Shown here piece after piece: positions 1 to 6,738 of a stretch of 17,898 nt of DNA; positions within the stretch are counted from its first letter, which is position 1, and every line of letters starts with the position of its first letter. Made by a program: the position numbers and the translations under genes. The notes below the pieces were generated by a model that was not told the origin of the DNA, searched no databases, and saw nothing but the letters and a program-made list of their open reading frames with translations. Source of the stretch: CAZXPA01 sp964642485 (GTDB lineage Bacteria > Patescibacteriota > Patescibacteriia > UBA2591 > UBA6264); contig CAZXPA010000010.1 of assembly GCA_964642485.1 (NCBI GenBank), forward strand, positions 1 to 17,898, given 5' to 3'.

Positions 1-3
1 GAA

Positions 4-38
4 GTTGTGTTTGCCCCGCCCACCCGTGCGCACACAAC
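4..38. repeat. inverted repeat downstream of the DUF134 gene
   Basis: Seven-base arms GTTGTGT (4-10) and ACACAAC (32-38) flank a GC-rich loop. It lies 3' of the last gene of the minus-strand operon and could act as its transcript end. No T-run follows it on the minus strand inside the window, so a standard intrinsic terminator is not shown. Confidence 0.35.
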
Positions 39-57
39 AAATTTACTCCCTAAAATT

Positions 58-345
58 TTATTTATTCTTTCCATTAATAATCTTAATTGCTTTTCCATTT
101 ATCAAGGCGTCAGCAATTTTTTTGTAAGCTGAGTATAAAATCCGTTGATAGGTGCTTTGCGAGGTGCACATTTTTTCAGCGGCTTTTTTTTGTTCTAAAT
201 CATTGATATGGCGTAAGCGATAAGCTTCCATTTCCTCGGTTGTTAATTCTATAATCTCAAGAAACCTCATTGGCACGCCTTGAGGCTTAAAGTAAGTTAC
301 ATTTGGATTAAATCTTACTTTCCTACAAAGTCTTGGTCTTGGCAT
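58..345 (-). CDS. DUF134 (UPF0251) family predicted DNA-binding protein
   Basis: A 95-residue protein that opens with MPRPRLCRKV and continues with the VTYFKPQGVP stretch, both typical of the DUF134/UPF0251 family. The second half is a sigma-70 region 4-like helix-turn-helix: EEMEAYRLRHI, then AAEKMCTSQSTYQRIL, then KIADALINGKAI. Members are predicted DNA-binding proteins of unknown target, often found beside NifX-type and MinD-ferredoxin genes. It is the last gene of the minus-strand operon, one base after the cation transporter stop, so it is probably co-transcribed. I infer that it regulates this operon, perhaps through the dyad at 3277-3299. The N-terminal Cys and the Cys in the HTH (MCTS) could sense metal or redox state, but nothing here proves it. 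Confidence 0.9.
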   Translation of the reverse strand: MPRPRLCRKVRFNPNVTYFKPQGVPMRFLEIIELTTEEMEAYRLRHINDLEQKKAAEKMCTSQSTYQRILYSAYKKIADALINGKAIKIINGKNK

Positions 346-346
346 A

Positions 347-1396
347 TTATTCTCTTTTTAAACTCGTATTACAGGTTGGGCATTTGATAGTCGAGCAAGG
401 AATACCTCTCTGATGAGCTATTTTATAATTACATTTTTCGCAAATACAATAGCCTTCAGGCCCTTTCCCAGCGGCTTCTTTTATTTTATCTTTAAACCTG
501 CCTTTTCTTTGCCAACCGAAACCGCGGCCAAAATCTGGCTTATAAAACGCAGTTTCCACTTCATGGCTGGTAATTTGAATAGCCACATACTCCAAGGGTT
601 CTACTGCGCTTATAAGCTTTTCTCTTAAGTTATTTGAAATTTTAGTTGCCTCTTCTACGCTTAATTTGCTTGGCAAATCTATTTCTAAATTAGCGGTTAC
701 AGCAGAACCTTTCTTCTGTGTTTTTAAAGAATCTATCTTGATGTTTTCTTTTTCAGCGACTGATTTTATTTTCTCTTCTATTTCTTCGCCGGCTGAAACA
801 TCAAGCAAAGAGTCAACTGCTTCTTTGCCCAATGAAAAGGATTCTTTAATAATATATAAACCGATGAATAAAGCTAAAACCGAATCAATATAAATCCAAT
901 ATTTAGTTAAAAATAATCCTATCAAAACAACCAACGAGGTATAAACATCAATTCTGGAATGAACTCCGTCAGACAACAAAGAAACAGAACCTTCTTTTTT
1001 GCCGTATTTAATTTTTAATCTTGCCATAATTTCATTAATCACAGCTGAAGCCAACATTACTCCCAAGGCTAAATATCCAATAGTTACAGGTGAAGGATTT
1101 TTAAATTCTTGAATGGATTCCCATAAAATGAAACCTCCAGTTAAAAACAAAATTATAGTTATGACTAATCCAGCCAAAACTTCAAATTTATAATGCCCAT
1201 AAGGATGTTTTTTATCCACTGGCTTTTTAGCGATTTTGATTCCAACAAAACTAATAGCAGATGAAAGTATATCCATACCCGAATGCAAGCCCTCGGCAAA
1301 AACAGCCCCAGAGCCAGCTACAAAACCGGCTATCAGCTTGCCTGCGGCTAAAAATACATTAGCCAATATTGAAATTAAGGCTATTTTTTCTTTCAT
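347..1396 (-). CDS. cation diffusion facilitator transporter (Zn-type) with C-terminal Cys-rich domain
   Basis: A 349-residue inner-membrane metal/proton antiporter of the CDF family. About six hydrophobic segments fill residues 5-190, followed by a cytoplasmic ferredoxin-like domain (about 200-285). The metal site is of the HD-HD type: H38/D42 in GLHSGMD and H146/D150 in GVHSRID. This is the pattern known for Zn/Cd transporters rather than Mn or Fe ones. After residue 310 comes a Cys-rich tail (C317, C319, C322, C334, C339, C342) resembling a zinc ribbon or rubredoxin-like knuckle. An in-frame TTG at 1420 would extend the protein over the upstream gene; the ATG at 1396 leaves a 4-base gap and starts at the usual family position, so I prefer it. 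The neighbours suggest a role in metal homeostasis. Confidence 0.92.
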   Translation of the reverse strand: MKEKIALISILANVFLAAGKLIAGFVAGSGAVFAEGLHSGMDILSSAISFVGIKIAKKPVDKKHPYGHYKFEVLAGLVITIILFLTGGFILWESIQEFKNPSPVTIGYLALGVMLASAVINEIMARLKIKYGKKEGSVSLLSDGVHSRIDVYTSLVVLIGLFLTKYWIYIDSVLALFIGLYIIKESFSLGKEAVDSLLDVSAGEEIEEKIKSVAEKENIKIDSLKTQKKGSAVTANLEIDLPSKLSVEEATKISNNLREKLISAVEPLEYVAIQITSHEVETAFYKPDFGRGFGWQRKGRFKDKIKEAAGKGPEGYCICEKCNYKIAHQRGIPCSTIKCPTCNTSLKRE

Positions 1397-1400
1397 TTTA

Positions 1401-2264
1401 TTACAAATTAATTTGATCAATTATTTGTCTAAATATTTTTTGATAATTTGGATTAATTTTAACCACTGGTTTCATTTTTATAGTTGAATCGACAAAGTCT
1501 TTTTTATAAGGAATCTTGCCAATAATCTTAATATTATTCTCATCAGCGAACTTTTCTATTTTTAAACAAAATTTTTCTGCTAAATCGTATTTATTGATAA
1601 CAATTCCATGCTTTATTTGAAAGTGATTAGCTAAATATAAAACACGTTTTAAGTCATGTAATGCGGAAGGAGTGGGCTCGGTAACAGCCACAATATAGTC
1701 AGCGCCAACCAATGAGGCAATAACCGGACATCCAATGCCGGCCGCAGAATCTATTAAAGTGATTTCTGTTTTTAGCTTCTTATTAATTTTCTCGGCATGT
1801 TTTCTGACTTCAGCCACCACTTCGCCGGAAGCCAATTCTCCCAATTTAAGTTCACCAGATATCAAATTCACATCATAATTTTTACCAGTATATACTGTGC
1901 CAATTTCTTTTTGAGTTTCTGAAATGGCATTTTGCGGACAAGCAACCATACAAGCTTTACAGCCAATACAAATATCTTTAACAAAGGCCGGGTATTTATC
2001 CTTAACGAAAACAATCGCATTCTGCTTACAAACAGAAGCGCATTTCCCGCACTTATTGCATTTATCAAAATCCCACTTAGGTATGGATTGATAAATTTTA
2101 GTAAATTCTTTTCTTTTGACGGAAAGCAAAAGATGATCATTAGGGCATTCAACATCAACATCCAATAGAGCGGTTTTATTGCCTTTGGCAAATTCAACCG
2201 CTAAAGAAGTAGCTACCATTGATTTACCCGTACCTCCTTTTCCGCCAGTAACTGCGATTTTCAT
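1401..2264 (-). CDS. MinD/Mrp-like P-loop ATPase with inserted 2x[4Fe-4S] ferredoxin domain
   Basis: A 287-residue cytoplasmic ATPase of the ParA/MinD superfamily. The deviant Walker A is KGGTGKS (residues 9-15). A bacterial ferredoxin domain is inserted at about 66-115, with C69, C72, C75, C79 and C99, C102, C105, C109, enough for two 4Fe-4S clusters. Later segments such as LIDSAAGIGCPVIASL and AVTEPTPSALHDLKR are typical of the subfamily. Homologues usually occur as adjacent pairs beside NifX-type proteins; here there is one copy. The exact role is unknown, but kinship with Mrp/NBP35 scaffolds suggests cluster or metal-cofactor handling. Its ATG overlaps the upstream stop by four bases (ATGA), indicating translational coupling. 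Confidence 0.93.
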   Translation of the reverse strand: MKIAVTGGKGGTGKSMVATSLAVEFAKGNKTALLDVDVECPNDHLLLSVKRKEFTKIYQSIPKWDFDKCNKCGKCASVCKQNAIVFVKDKYPAFVKDICIGCKACMVACPQNAISETQKEIGTVYTGKNYDVNLISGELKLGELASGEVVAEVRKHAEKINKKLKTEITLIDSAAGIGCPVIASLVGADYIVAVTEPTPSALHDLKRVLYLANHFQIKHGIVINKYDLAEKFCLKIEKFADENNIKIIGKIPYKKDFVDSTIKMKPVVKINPNYQKIFRQIIDQINL

Positions 2265-2620
2265 AATTTATGTTGTTCGCAAGCATCCTCTGTGCCTGCT
2301 TTTTTAAGTTTGTTATCTTGCCAAAGCTTAAAGATATCTTTTACTTTCTTAGCCTGATAAACGTAAACATCAATTCCCAACTCTTTACATAAATTAATAG
2401 CTCTGGGTCCGAGACCCCTGCACAATAAAACATCTGCCTCGTGTTTTTTCATTAATTCAGGCGGTAGACCTGTTCCACCCATATGCTCACTGGTATTGTC
2501 TATAATCTCAACCACCTCACCTTTATCATTAAGAAAAGTATAAGTAAAACAACGACCAAAATGCTCGGCTATTTCATCATCTAAGCCTTTTTTACTGTTT
2601 GTCGGAATAACCAATTTCAT
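2261..2620 (-). CDS. NifX/NifB-domain (dinitrogenase Fe-Mo cofactor) family protein
   Basis: A 119-residue single-domain protein of the NifX/NifB/NafY cofactor-binding family. It shows the family landmarks: EHFGRCFTY near residue 20 and GLGPRAI near residue 70, ahead of an NGI-like strand (ELGIDVYV). In nitrogen-fixing organisms this fold carries FeMo-cofactor or its precursors. No nif genes are present here, so nitrogen fixation is not implied; stand-alone members next to MinD-ferredoxin ATPases are common and uncharacterised. The tail has Cys and His (EDACEQHK), a plausible metal-binding end. It is coupled to the ATPase downstream by a four-base overlap. Confidence 0.88.
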   Translation of the reverse strand: MKLVIPTNSKKGLDDEIAEHFGRCFTYTFLNDKGEVVEIIDNTSEHMGGTGLPPELMKKHEADVLLCRGLGPRAINLCKELGIDVYVYQAKKVKDIFKLWQDNKLKKAGTEDACEQHKL

Positions 2621-2621
2621 A

Positions 2622-2960
2622 TTAATCTATCTTCTTAAGTTTTTTGTCTATAAAATTCTGCAAAACATCTTTTACAATCCCTTCACCAGCATAAATTTCA
2701 ATATTAAATTGGTTTAAGACATCCAAGGCTCTAGGCCCTACATTACCAGTTATTACCGCATTAACATTTTTCTCTGCCATTAACTGAGCAGTTGAAATGC
2801 CAGCACCACTCATCTGATCAGTGCCTTCATTTTTTACGACCTCTGTTTTTTCTATTTTATTATCTTTTATCTCAGCGATAACAAAATATGGACATCTGCC
2901 AAAAACATCAGAAACATTACTTTCAATGTTTTTGTCTGTTGAACTTACTGCTATCTTCAT
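2622..2960 (-). CDS. NifX/NifB-domain family protein, second paralogue
   Basis: A 112-residue paralogue of the next gene. It has the same fold markers: a start MKIAVSSTDKNIESNVSDVF, FGRCPYF near residue 20, and GNVGPRALDVL in the second half. It lacks the Cys/His tail of the other copy. Only one base separates it from the downstream paralogue, so the two are probably made together and may form a pair. The likely role is binding a metal cluster or cofactor, by family; the substrate is unknown. The two proteins differ enough that recent duplication is unlikely. Confidence 0.88.
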   Translation of the reverse strand: MKIAVSSTDKNIESNVSDVFGRCPYFVIAEIKDNKIEKTEVVKNEGTDQMSGAGISTAQLMAEKNVNAVITGNVGPRALDVLNQFNIEIYAGEGIVKDVLQNFIDKKLKKID

Positions 2961-2978
2961 AGTATTTATTAATTTAAT

Positions 2979-3245
2979 TTATTTTTGACCCTTAAGCTGG
3001 GCTAAGCGAGATTTGATGGCTTTAAGCTCTTCTTCTAATAACCCTGTCTCTTCAGAAAGCATTTCTGTTTCTTCTTTTTTGGTAGGAGTAGGAGCAGGAT
3101 AATATCCCCAGAACCTTCTCCAACCCAATCCTCGACTTCTTCCAGCGCCCCTGCGGCCATAAGCTTGACCTCCTCCGCAAGGGCCCATGCCCCAACCAGT
3201 GCCAGGGCCGTAACCCATAGGGCCAGTTCCGTTAAATCTTGGCAT
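2979..3245 (-). CDS. DUF5320 family small Gly/Arg-rich protein
   Basis: An 88-residue protein with the classic DUF5320 start: MPRFNGTGPMGYGPGTGWGM, then GPCGG and a Gly/Arg stretch ending WGYYP near residue 50. The last 30 residues (EEETEMLSEETGLLEEELKAIKSRL) should form a short coiled coil. The function of the family is unknown. It recurs with NifX-type and MinD-ferredoxin genes in many anaerobes, which supports a shared role. Here it is the first gene after the operon promoter, with a leader of about 54 bases. Confidence 0.85.
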   Translation of the reverse strand: MPRFNGTGPMGYGPGTGWGMGPCGGGQAYGRRGAGRSRGLGWRRFWGYYPAPTPTKKEETEMLSEETGLLEEELKAIKSRLAQLKGQK

Positions 3246-3276
3246 ATGTTTTATATCCTTTTTAATTAATTTTAAA

Positions 3277-3299
3277 AGATAGCTCGACCAATTCTATCT
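3277..3299. promoter_or_regulatory. dyad at the transcription start, possible operator
   Basis: AGATAG (3277-3282) and CTATCT (3294-3299) form a dyad with an 11-base centre and further A/T symmetry outside. It covers the predicted minus-strand start of transcription (near 3299). That position suits a repressor site, perhaps for the operon's own DUF134 protein (inference), or a 5' hairpin. Confidence 0.4.
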
Positions 3300-3305
3300 A
3301 TTTTA

Positions 3306-3334
3306 AATATACACCCGTAATTATTTCTTGTCAA
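3306..3334 (-). promoter_or_regulatory. sigma-70 promoter of the metal/Fe-S operon
   Basis: Read on the minus strand, a perfect TTGACA (3334-3329) is followed after 17 bases by TATATT (3311-3306). It points into the DUF5320 gene, with predicted start of RNA near 3299. It shares its -35 bases with the opposite promoter at 3328-3356. Confidence 0.7.
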
Positions 3335-3356
3335 TACTTTTAATTTTTGCTACACT
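3328..3356 (+). promoter_or_regulatory. sigma-70 promoter toward the ATP-grasp/MraY locus
   Basis: TTGTCA (3328-3333), a 17-base spacer, then TACACT (3351-3356). Predicted start of RNA is near 3363, giving an untranslated leader of about 240 bases before the ATG at 3602. The -35 overlaps that of the divergent metal operon. Confidence 0.55.
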
Positions 3357-3362
3357 TAAAAT

Positions 3363-3601
3363 GAATTTTGAGCGGTGTGCCAGCTTCGCTGGCACGAAAA
3401 ATTGCGGCGGCGGAAAAAGAAGCGGCGAAAGCGAGGGCGGGGCGGGAATTCCTTTCCCCCTAACCCCCTTTCCTTCCCGCCCCGCCCGAGCGGAAAAGTT
3501 TTTTGCTTTGCCGCGCGAAGCGCGACAATCAAAGTTCGGAGTCTGGATTTTGCTCAAAATGCGTTCGGATTTCGTCCAACAAACACCACCAAAGTTTATT
3601 T
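3363..3601 (+). repeat. GC-rich inverted-repeat leader, no gene seen
   Basis: This gap of over 300 bases between the divergent genes contains three palindromes: GTGCCAGC-TTC-GCTGGCAC (3377-3395); a pair of perfect 14-base arms at 3435-3448 and 3474-3487 around a C-rich centre; and CGCGC-GAA-GCGCG (3512-3524). Open frames through it encode low-complexity Gly/Arg/Pro peptides with no recognisable family, so I do not call a gene. It may be a nest of palindromic elements or a structured 5' leader. Confidence 0.6.
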
Positions 3602-4861
3602 ATGACTACTAATAAACAAGTTGTCAGCCAAATTAATAAAATAACCTCTTTTAAGGGGCCTTTGCTCTATATTACCCGCGACAAAGAAAGAGCTCTTGGC
3701 CTAGAGGATTTATTAACAAACTATAAAATTATTACCACCAGCCTGCCTCTTGATACAGCGGAAATAATTGAAAAAAAATCTTTACCCCCAACCTTTGTCC
3801 TTGTTTTTAAAAATAATTCTAAGATTCAACGATTAAGCAAAAAAAAGAAATTAAAACTTCTTAATCCTGATTATCATTTAAATGAAAAATACGAAAACAA
3901 AATTAGTCAGTATCAATGGCTAAAAACAGTTATCCCTCAAAATTTACCAAAAACCATTATTACCACTCCAGCTAAAACTTGTTTTAGAAAACTTCAAGCT
4001 CAACTCAAACTTCCCTTTATTTGTCAATTTAATCGCAGTCATTCTGGACAAGGAACATTTTTAATTTCCTGTTTAAAAGATTGGCAAAATTTACTAAAAA
4101 AATTTCCTAAAAGGGAAATAAAATGTGCTAAACTAATAAGAGGAGAAACCATAACTATTAATATTTGTGTTTGGCCCGCTGGCCATGGCTATGCTCAGGC
4201 GTCAGCGGGCGAGAAAACCTGTATTTTAGTTGGTAACCCAAATTATCAAATAACTGGGATAAAACAATTAACTGATTTTGCTTTTTCAACTGTTGGTAAT
4301 GATTGGTCCTTGGCCAAAAAAATTCTTTTAAAAAATGATATTAAGACTATTAATCATTTAAGTAAAAAAATTGGCCAGGCAATGGGGCAAACTGGCTGGA
4401 AAGGGTTGTTTGGCCTCGACTTTATCCAAGAAAAAAATAAATGGTTAGTAATTGAAATAAATGCCCGCCAACCAGCTTCGGTTGGATTAGAAACAATACT
4501 ACAAAGAAAAGCTGGTCAAGGAATTACTATTTTTACCGCTCATTTAGCTGCTTTACTTAATCTTCCTTTGCCTGGAACTTGTTCTCAGGTTCAAAATTCT
4601 TTTCAAAAAATCAATCAAGGAAGTCAAATAATTATTAGAAAAAAAATAAATCAAAATCATGCCAAATTTCAAAAATCGTTCTATAAGTCGCATAAACAAA
4701 CAGTTTCCAAGCGCCTCTTAATGGGGCCTGGCCCCAGGTCTGGCCCCAGGCCAAAGCATAATGCTGAACTTTTCCGAATTCAAAATTTGAAAACAGGATT
4801 TATTGCTAAAAACGGCCAATTAAATACCTGGGCAAAACAAATATTGAAAAATCTAAAATAA
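3602..4861 (+). CDS. ATP-grasp superfamily carboxylate-amine ligase
   Basis: A 419-residue cytoplasmic protein. Residues 100-290 carry ATP-grasp landmarks: a flexible glycine loop RSHSGQGTF (145-153), GLDF (271-274) and EINAR (285-289), whose E and N would bind Mg-ATP. Such enzymes join a carboxylate to an amine through an acyl phosphate, as D-Ala-D-Ala ligase or PylC do; the substrates here are unknown. The frame runs further upstream, but only the ATG at 3602 begins outside the palindromic leader. It starts a tight string with an NlpC-like gene and mraY, suggesting a peptide-bond step in wall precursor synthesis. Two stretches look inserted: residues 191-204 (a GC palindrome) and 351-384 (a REP-like repeat also found at 9550-9634). 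The fold assignment is firm, the role is not. Confidence 0.8.
   Translation: MTTNKQVVSQINKITSFKGPLLYITRDKERALGLEDLLTNYKIITTSLPLDTAEIIEKKSLPPTFVLVFKNNSKIQRLSKKKKLKLLNPDYHLNEKYENKISQYQWLKTVIPQNLPKTIITTPAKTCFRKLQAQLKLPFICQFNRSHSGQGTFLISCLKDWQNLLKKFPKREIKCAKLIRGETITINICVWPAGHGYAQASAGEKTCILVGNPNYQITGIKQLTDFAFSTVGNDWSLAKKILLKNDIKTINHLSKKIGQAMGQTGWKGLFGLDFIQEKNKWLVIEINARQPASVGLETILQRKAGQGITIFTAHLAALLNLPLPGTCSQVQNSFQKINQGSQIIIRKKINQNHAKFQKSFYKSHKQTVSKRLLMGPGPRSGPRPKHNAELFRIQNLKTGFIAKNGQLNTWAKQILKNLK
4174..4210. repeat. GC-rich palindrome read in frame inside the ATP-grasp gene
   Basis: Arms GCCCGCTG (4174-4181) and CAGCGGGC (4203-4210) are perfect. It adds a Pro/Ala/Gly-rich peptide (WPAGHGYAQASAGE) between two beta-strand-like segments of the ATP-grasp domain. 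It is much more GC-rich than the gene around it. Confidence 0.7.
4652..4752 (+). repeat. REP-like dispersed repeat, copy A, inside the ATP-grasp gene
   Basis: Bases 4652-4683 match 9550-9581 at 30 of 32 positions. Both copies then run into GGTCTGGCCCCA (4737-4748; 9623-9634) next to GGGGC/GCCCC hairpins. In this copy TGGCCCCAGG is doubled (4729-4738 and 4741-4750). It supplies about residues 351-384 of the ATP-grasp protein in frame. Confidence 0.75.
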
Positions 4862-4862
4862 A

Positions 4863-5612
4863 ATGAGTGAACAAATTCTTAAATTACCCGAAGCTGGCCA
4901 AAAGGTTGTTGATTCATATTTAAAAATGTCAATTGGTAATAAAATTATTACCTGCCCTTATTTTACTAATCTCCAAAAATTCAGAGCTGGCTTGCGGGTA
5001 TTCTTGGGCAAAGCTACAGCTGAAGAAATTATTAAAGAGGTAGGCTTTATTGCCCAAAAAGAACAAGCTAATTTAATTAAGTTTTCAGAAAAAGATCTTT
5101 ATCGATTTTTAGCTGACCATAATCTTGGGATTGATTGCTCGGGTTTAACTGTTTATATTCTCCGAGCCCTATATCAAAAAACAAAGAAAATAAATATTTT
5201 AAAAAAAATTAAAATCATCTCATTTTTTAAAAATCCCTGGCGTTATTTTATTAGTTGTCTTCGACCAGTAGAAAATATCAGCGTCCGGGTCTTAGCCAGT
5301 GACAAGAATAGTTTTCAAGTTGATTCCTTAAATCAAGTTCAGGCTGGTGATATGCTGGTCAGAACCAACCTTAAACATATTTATTTAATTACTGAAATTG
5401 AAAAAGAAAATAATCTAGTTAAAAAAATCAGCTATGTTCATGCGCCTCGGCCAAAACAAAAAGACTATTTTGGTCCAGGAGTATTTCAAGAAACCGTGAC
5501 CCTGGAAGGGGGAACCTTAAAAGAGTTGAGTGAGAAAATGCCCGCCCGTCTTGCTTTGTCAGGCGAAGCGGGCGGGAATAATCAAATAATTATCCGACGG
5601 TTAAAATTTTAA
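4863..5612 (+). CDS. NlpC/P60-like cysteine peptidase, cytoplasmic
   Basis: A 249-residue protein with an NlpC/P60 papain-like core. The nucleophile is C92 in GIDCSGLTVYIL, the catalytic His is H172 in KHIYLITEI just after AGDMLVRTN, and the third polar residue is probably H193 in YVHAPRP. The family cleaves peptidoglycan stem peptides, often the gamma-D-Glu-diaminopimelate bond. No signal peptide or membrane segment is visible, so the enzyme should work inside the cell on soluble peptides or precursors. That is unusual for a wall hydrolase and points to peptide trimming or salvage. It starts one base after the ATP-grasp stop and ends one base before mraY. A GC palindrome near the end (5541-5576) adds residues 227-238. 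Confidence 0.75.
   Translation: MSEQILKLPEAGQKVVDSYLKMSIGNKIITCPYFTNLQKFRAGLRVFLGKATAEEIIKEVGFIAQKEQANLIKFSEKDLYRFLADHNLGIDCSGLTVYILRALYQKTKKINILKKIKIISFFKNPWRYFISCLRPVENISVRVLASDKNSFQVDSLNQVQAGDMLVRTNLKHIYLITEIEKENNLVKKISYVHAPRPKQKDYFGPGVFQETVTLEGGTLKELSEKMPARLALSGEAGGNNQIIIRRLKF
5541..5576. repeat. GC-rich palindrome read in frame inside the NlpC-like gene
   Basis: Arms CCCGCCCG (5541-5548) and CGGGCGGG (5569-5576), with inner symmetry GCTT/AAGC. It encodes PARLALSGEAGG just before the last beta-strand (QIIIRRLKF), so the gene stays open through it. Confidence 0.7.
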
Positions 5613-5613
5613 G

Positions 5614-6738
5614 ATGAATATTTTTAATCAATCAATCTTAAATACTACTTTGTTCTTTATTATTCTTTCCGGCTTAATTGCCTTTGCTTGGGTGCCTTTA
5701 TTAATTCATCTGCTCAATAAATTTAAAATCAAAAGAACTTTTGAAATTGGCTCAGCTAAAGGAATTGGTCATCGTTTAGAAAAAACCGGTACCCCAATTA
5801 TGGGCGGATTATTAATTGTTGTCACTGTCTTAGTTGTTACCGTTCTTTTTAACTGGGATAAAAGATTTACTTATGTGCCTATTGGGGTGATGTGCTTAGC
5901 TTCACTTTTAGGATCCTGGGATGATATTTTAAATGTTTTTGGCAAAAGACGTTATGTTCGTTCTTGGTATCAGACCATAAAATTGATTCATCTTCATAAG
6001 AGTATACTTAAAAGGGGCTGGTTAGTAATTAGTTTGCCCTGGGTAATTTTCCGCAATACTTTTCATATTTTCAGCCCTCAACCAGGCCGGGGGGTTTTGC
6101 CTCATGAAAAAATCCTACTTCAATTTATCGCCGGCGCGGTTACGGCTTGGTGGATTGTTTTTAAATTAGGTGAAGAATGGCTTTATGTCTGGATTCCTTT
6201 TAATGGCGAGATTTATTTAGGCTATTGGATGGTTCTAATTATTATTTTTACAGTTATATTATTGGCTAATGCTGTAAATATTTCTGATGGTCTTGATGGA
6301 TTATCTGGCGGCACTCTTATCTCAGCTTTTGGTGGTTTAGCTGTCTTAAGTTATTTTCAAGGGAGCTTGCCTTTTTCTGTTTTAAACGCCACCGTAATCG
6401 GCGCTTTAATTGCTTATGTTTACTTTAATGTTAAACCAGCTCGCTTTCAAATGGGGGACGTCGGCTCTTTAGCCCTGGGGTCTTTATTCGCCGTAATGAT
6501 TATTGCTCAAAACCGGCTGCTTTTAGTTCCTTTTTTTGGCTTTATCTTTTTAGCTGAAATTGTTTCTGTTATCTTACAAACATTCTGGCGCTATGGTTTG
6601 GGCAAGCGGCTTTTAAAAATGGCCCCTTTACACCATCACTTAGAACTTCTAGGCTGGTGTGAAGAAAAAATCGTCACCCGCTTCTGGCTTATAAATATAT
6701 TTATGGTAATTTTTGGTCTATGGCTGGCAATGCATTAA
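5614..6738 (+). CDS. mraY: MraY, phospho-N-acetylmuramoyl-pentapeptide transferase
   Basis: A 374-residue polytopic membrane enzyme that moves phospho-MurNAc-peptide from UDP to undecaprenyl phosphate, giving lipid I. Family motifs are intact: GTPIMGG (59-65), the acidic pair D103/D104 in SWDDILN, NISDGLDGL (222-230), GDVGSLALG (281-289) and the HHH loop (340-342, APLHHHLELLGW). Several hydrophobic spans fit the ten-helix fold. The segment between the DD motif and LLQFIAG (about 112-165) is some 40 residues longer than I expect for MraY and contains an extra hydrophobic stretch. It starts one base after the NlpC-like stop; its 3' end overlaps the DUF1611 gene by 19 bases. Confidence 0.95.
   Translation: MNIFNQSILNTTLFFIILSGLIAFAWVPLLIHLLNKFKIKRTFEIGSAKGIGHRLEKTGTPIMGGLLIVVTVLVVTVLFNWDKRFTYVPIGVMCLASLLGSWDDILNVFGKRRYVRSWYQTIKLIHLHKSILKRGWLVISLPWVIFRNTFHIFSPQPGRGVLPHEKILLQFIAGAVTAWWIVFKLGEEWLYVWIPFNGEIYLGYWMVLIIIFTVILLANAVNISDGLDGLSGGTLISAFGGLAVLSYFQGSLPFSVLNATVIGALIAYVYFNVKPARFQMGDVGSLALGSLFAVMIIAQNRLLLVPFFGFIFLAEIVSVILQTFWRYGLGKRLLKMAPLHHHLELLGWCEEKIVTRFWLINIFMVIFGLWLAMH

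Noticed and set aside
2261..2960. Nitrogen fixation genes
   Set aside because: The NifX-type domain occurs widely outside nitrogen fixation, and no nitrogenase or nif assembly genes are in the window.
3361..3612. An 83-codon frame starting with ATG near the predicted RNA start of the plus-strand promoter
   Set aside because: The peptide is a readthrough of the GC-rich palindromes (Gly, Arg, Pro runs), matches no family I know and runs into the ATP-grasp start in another frame.
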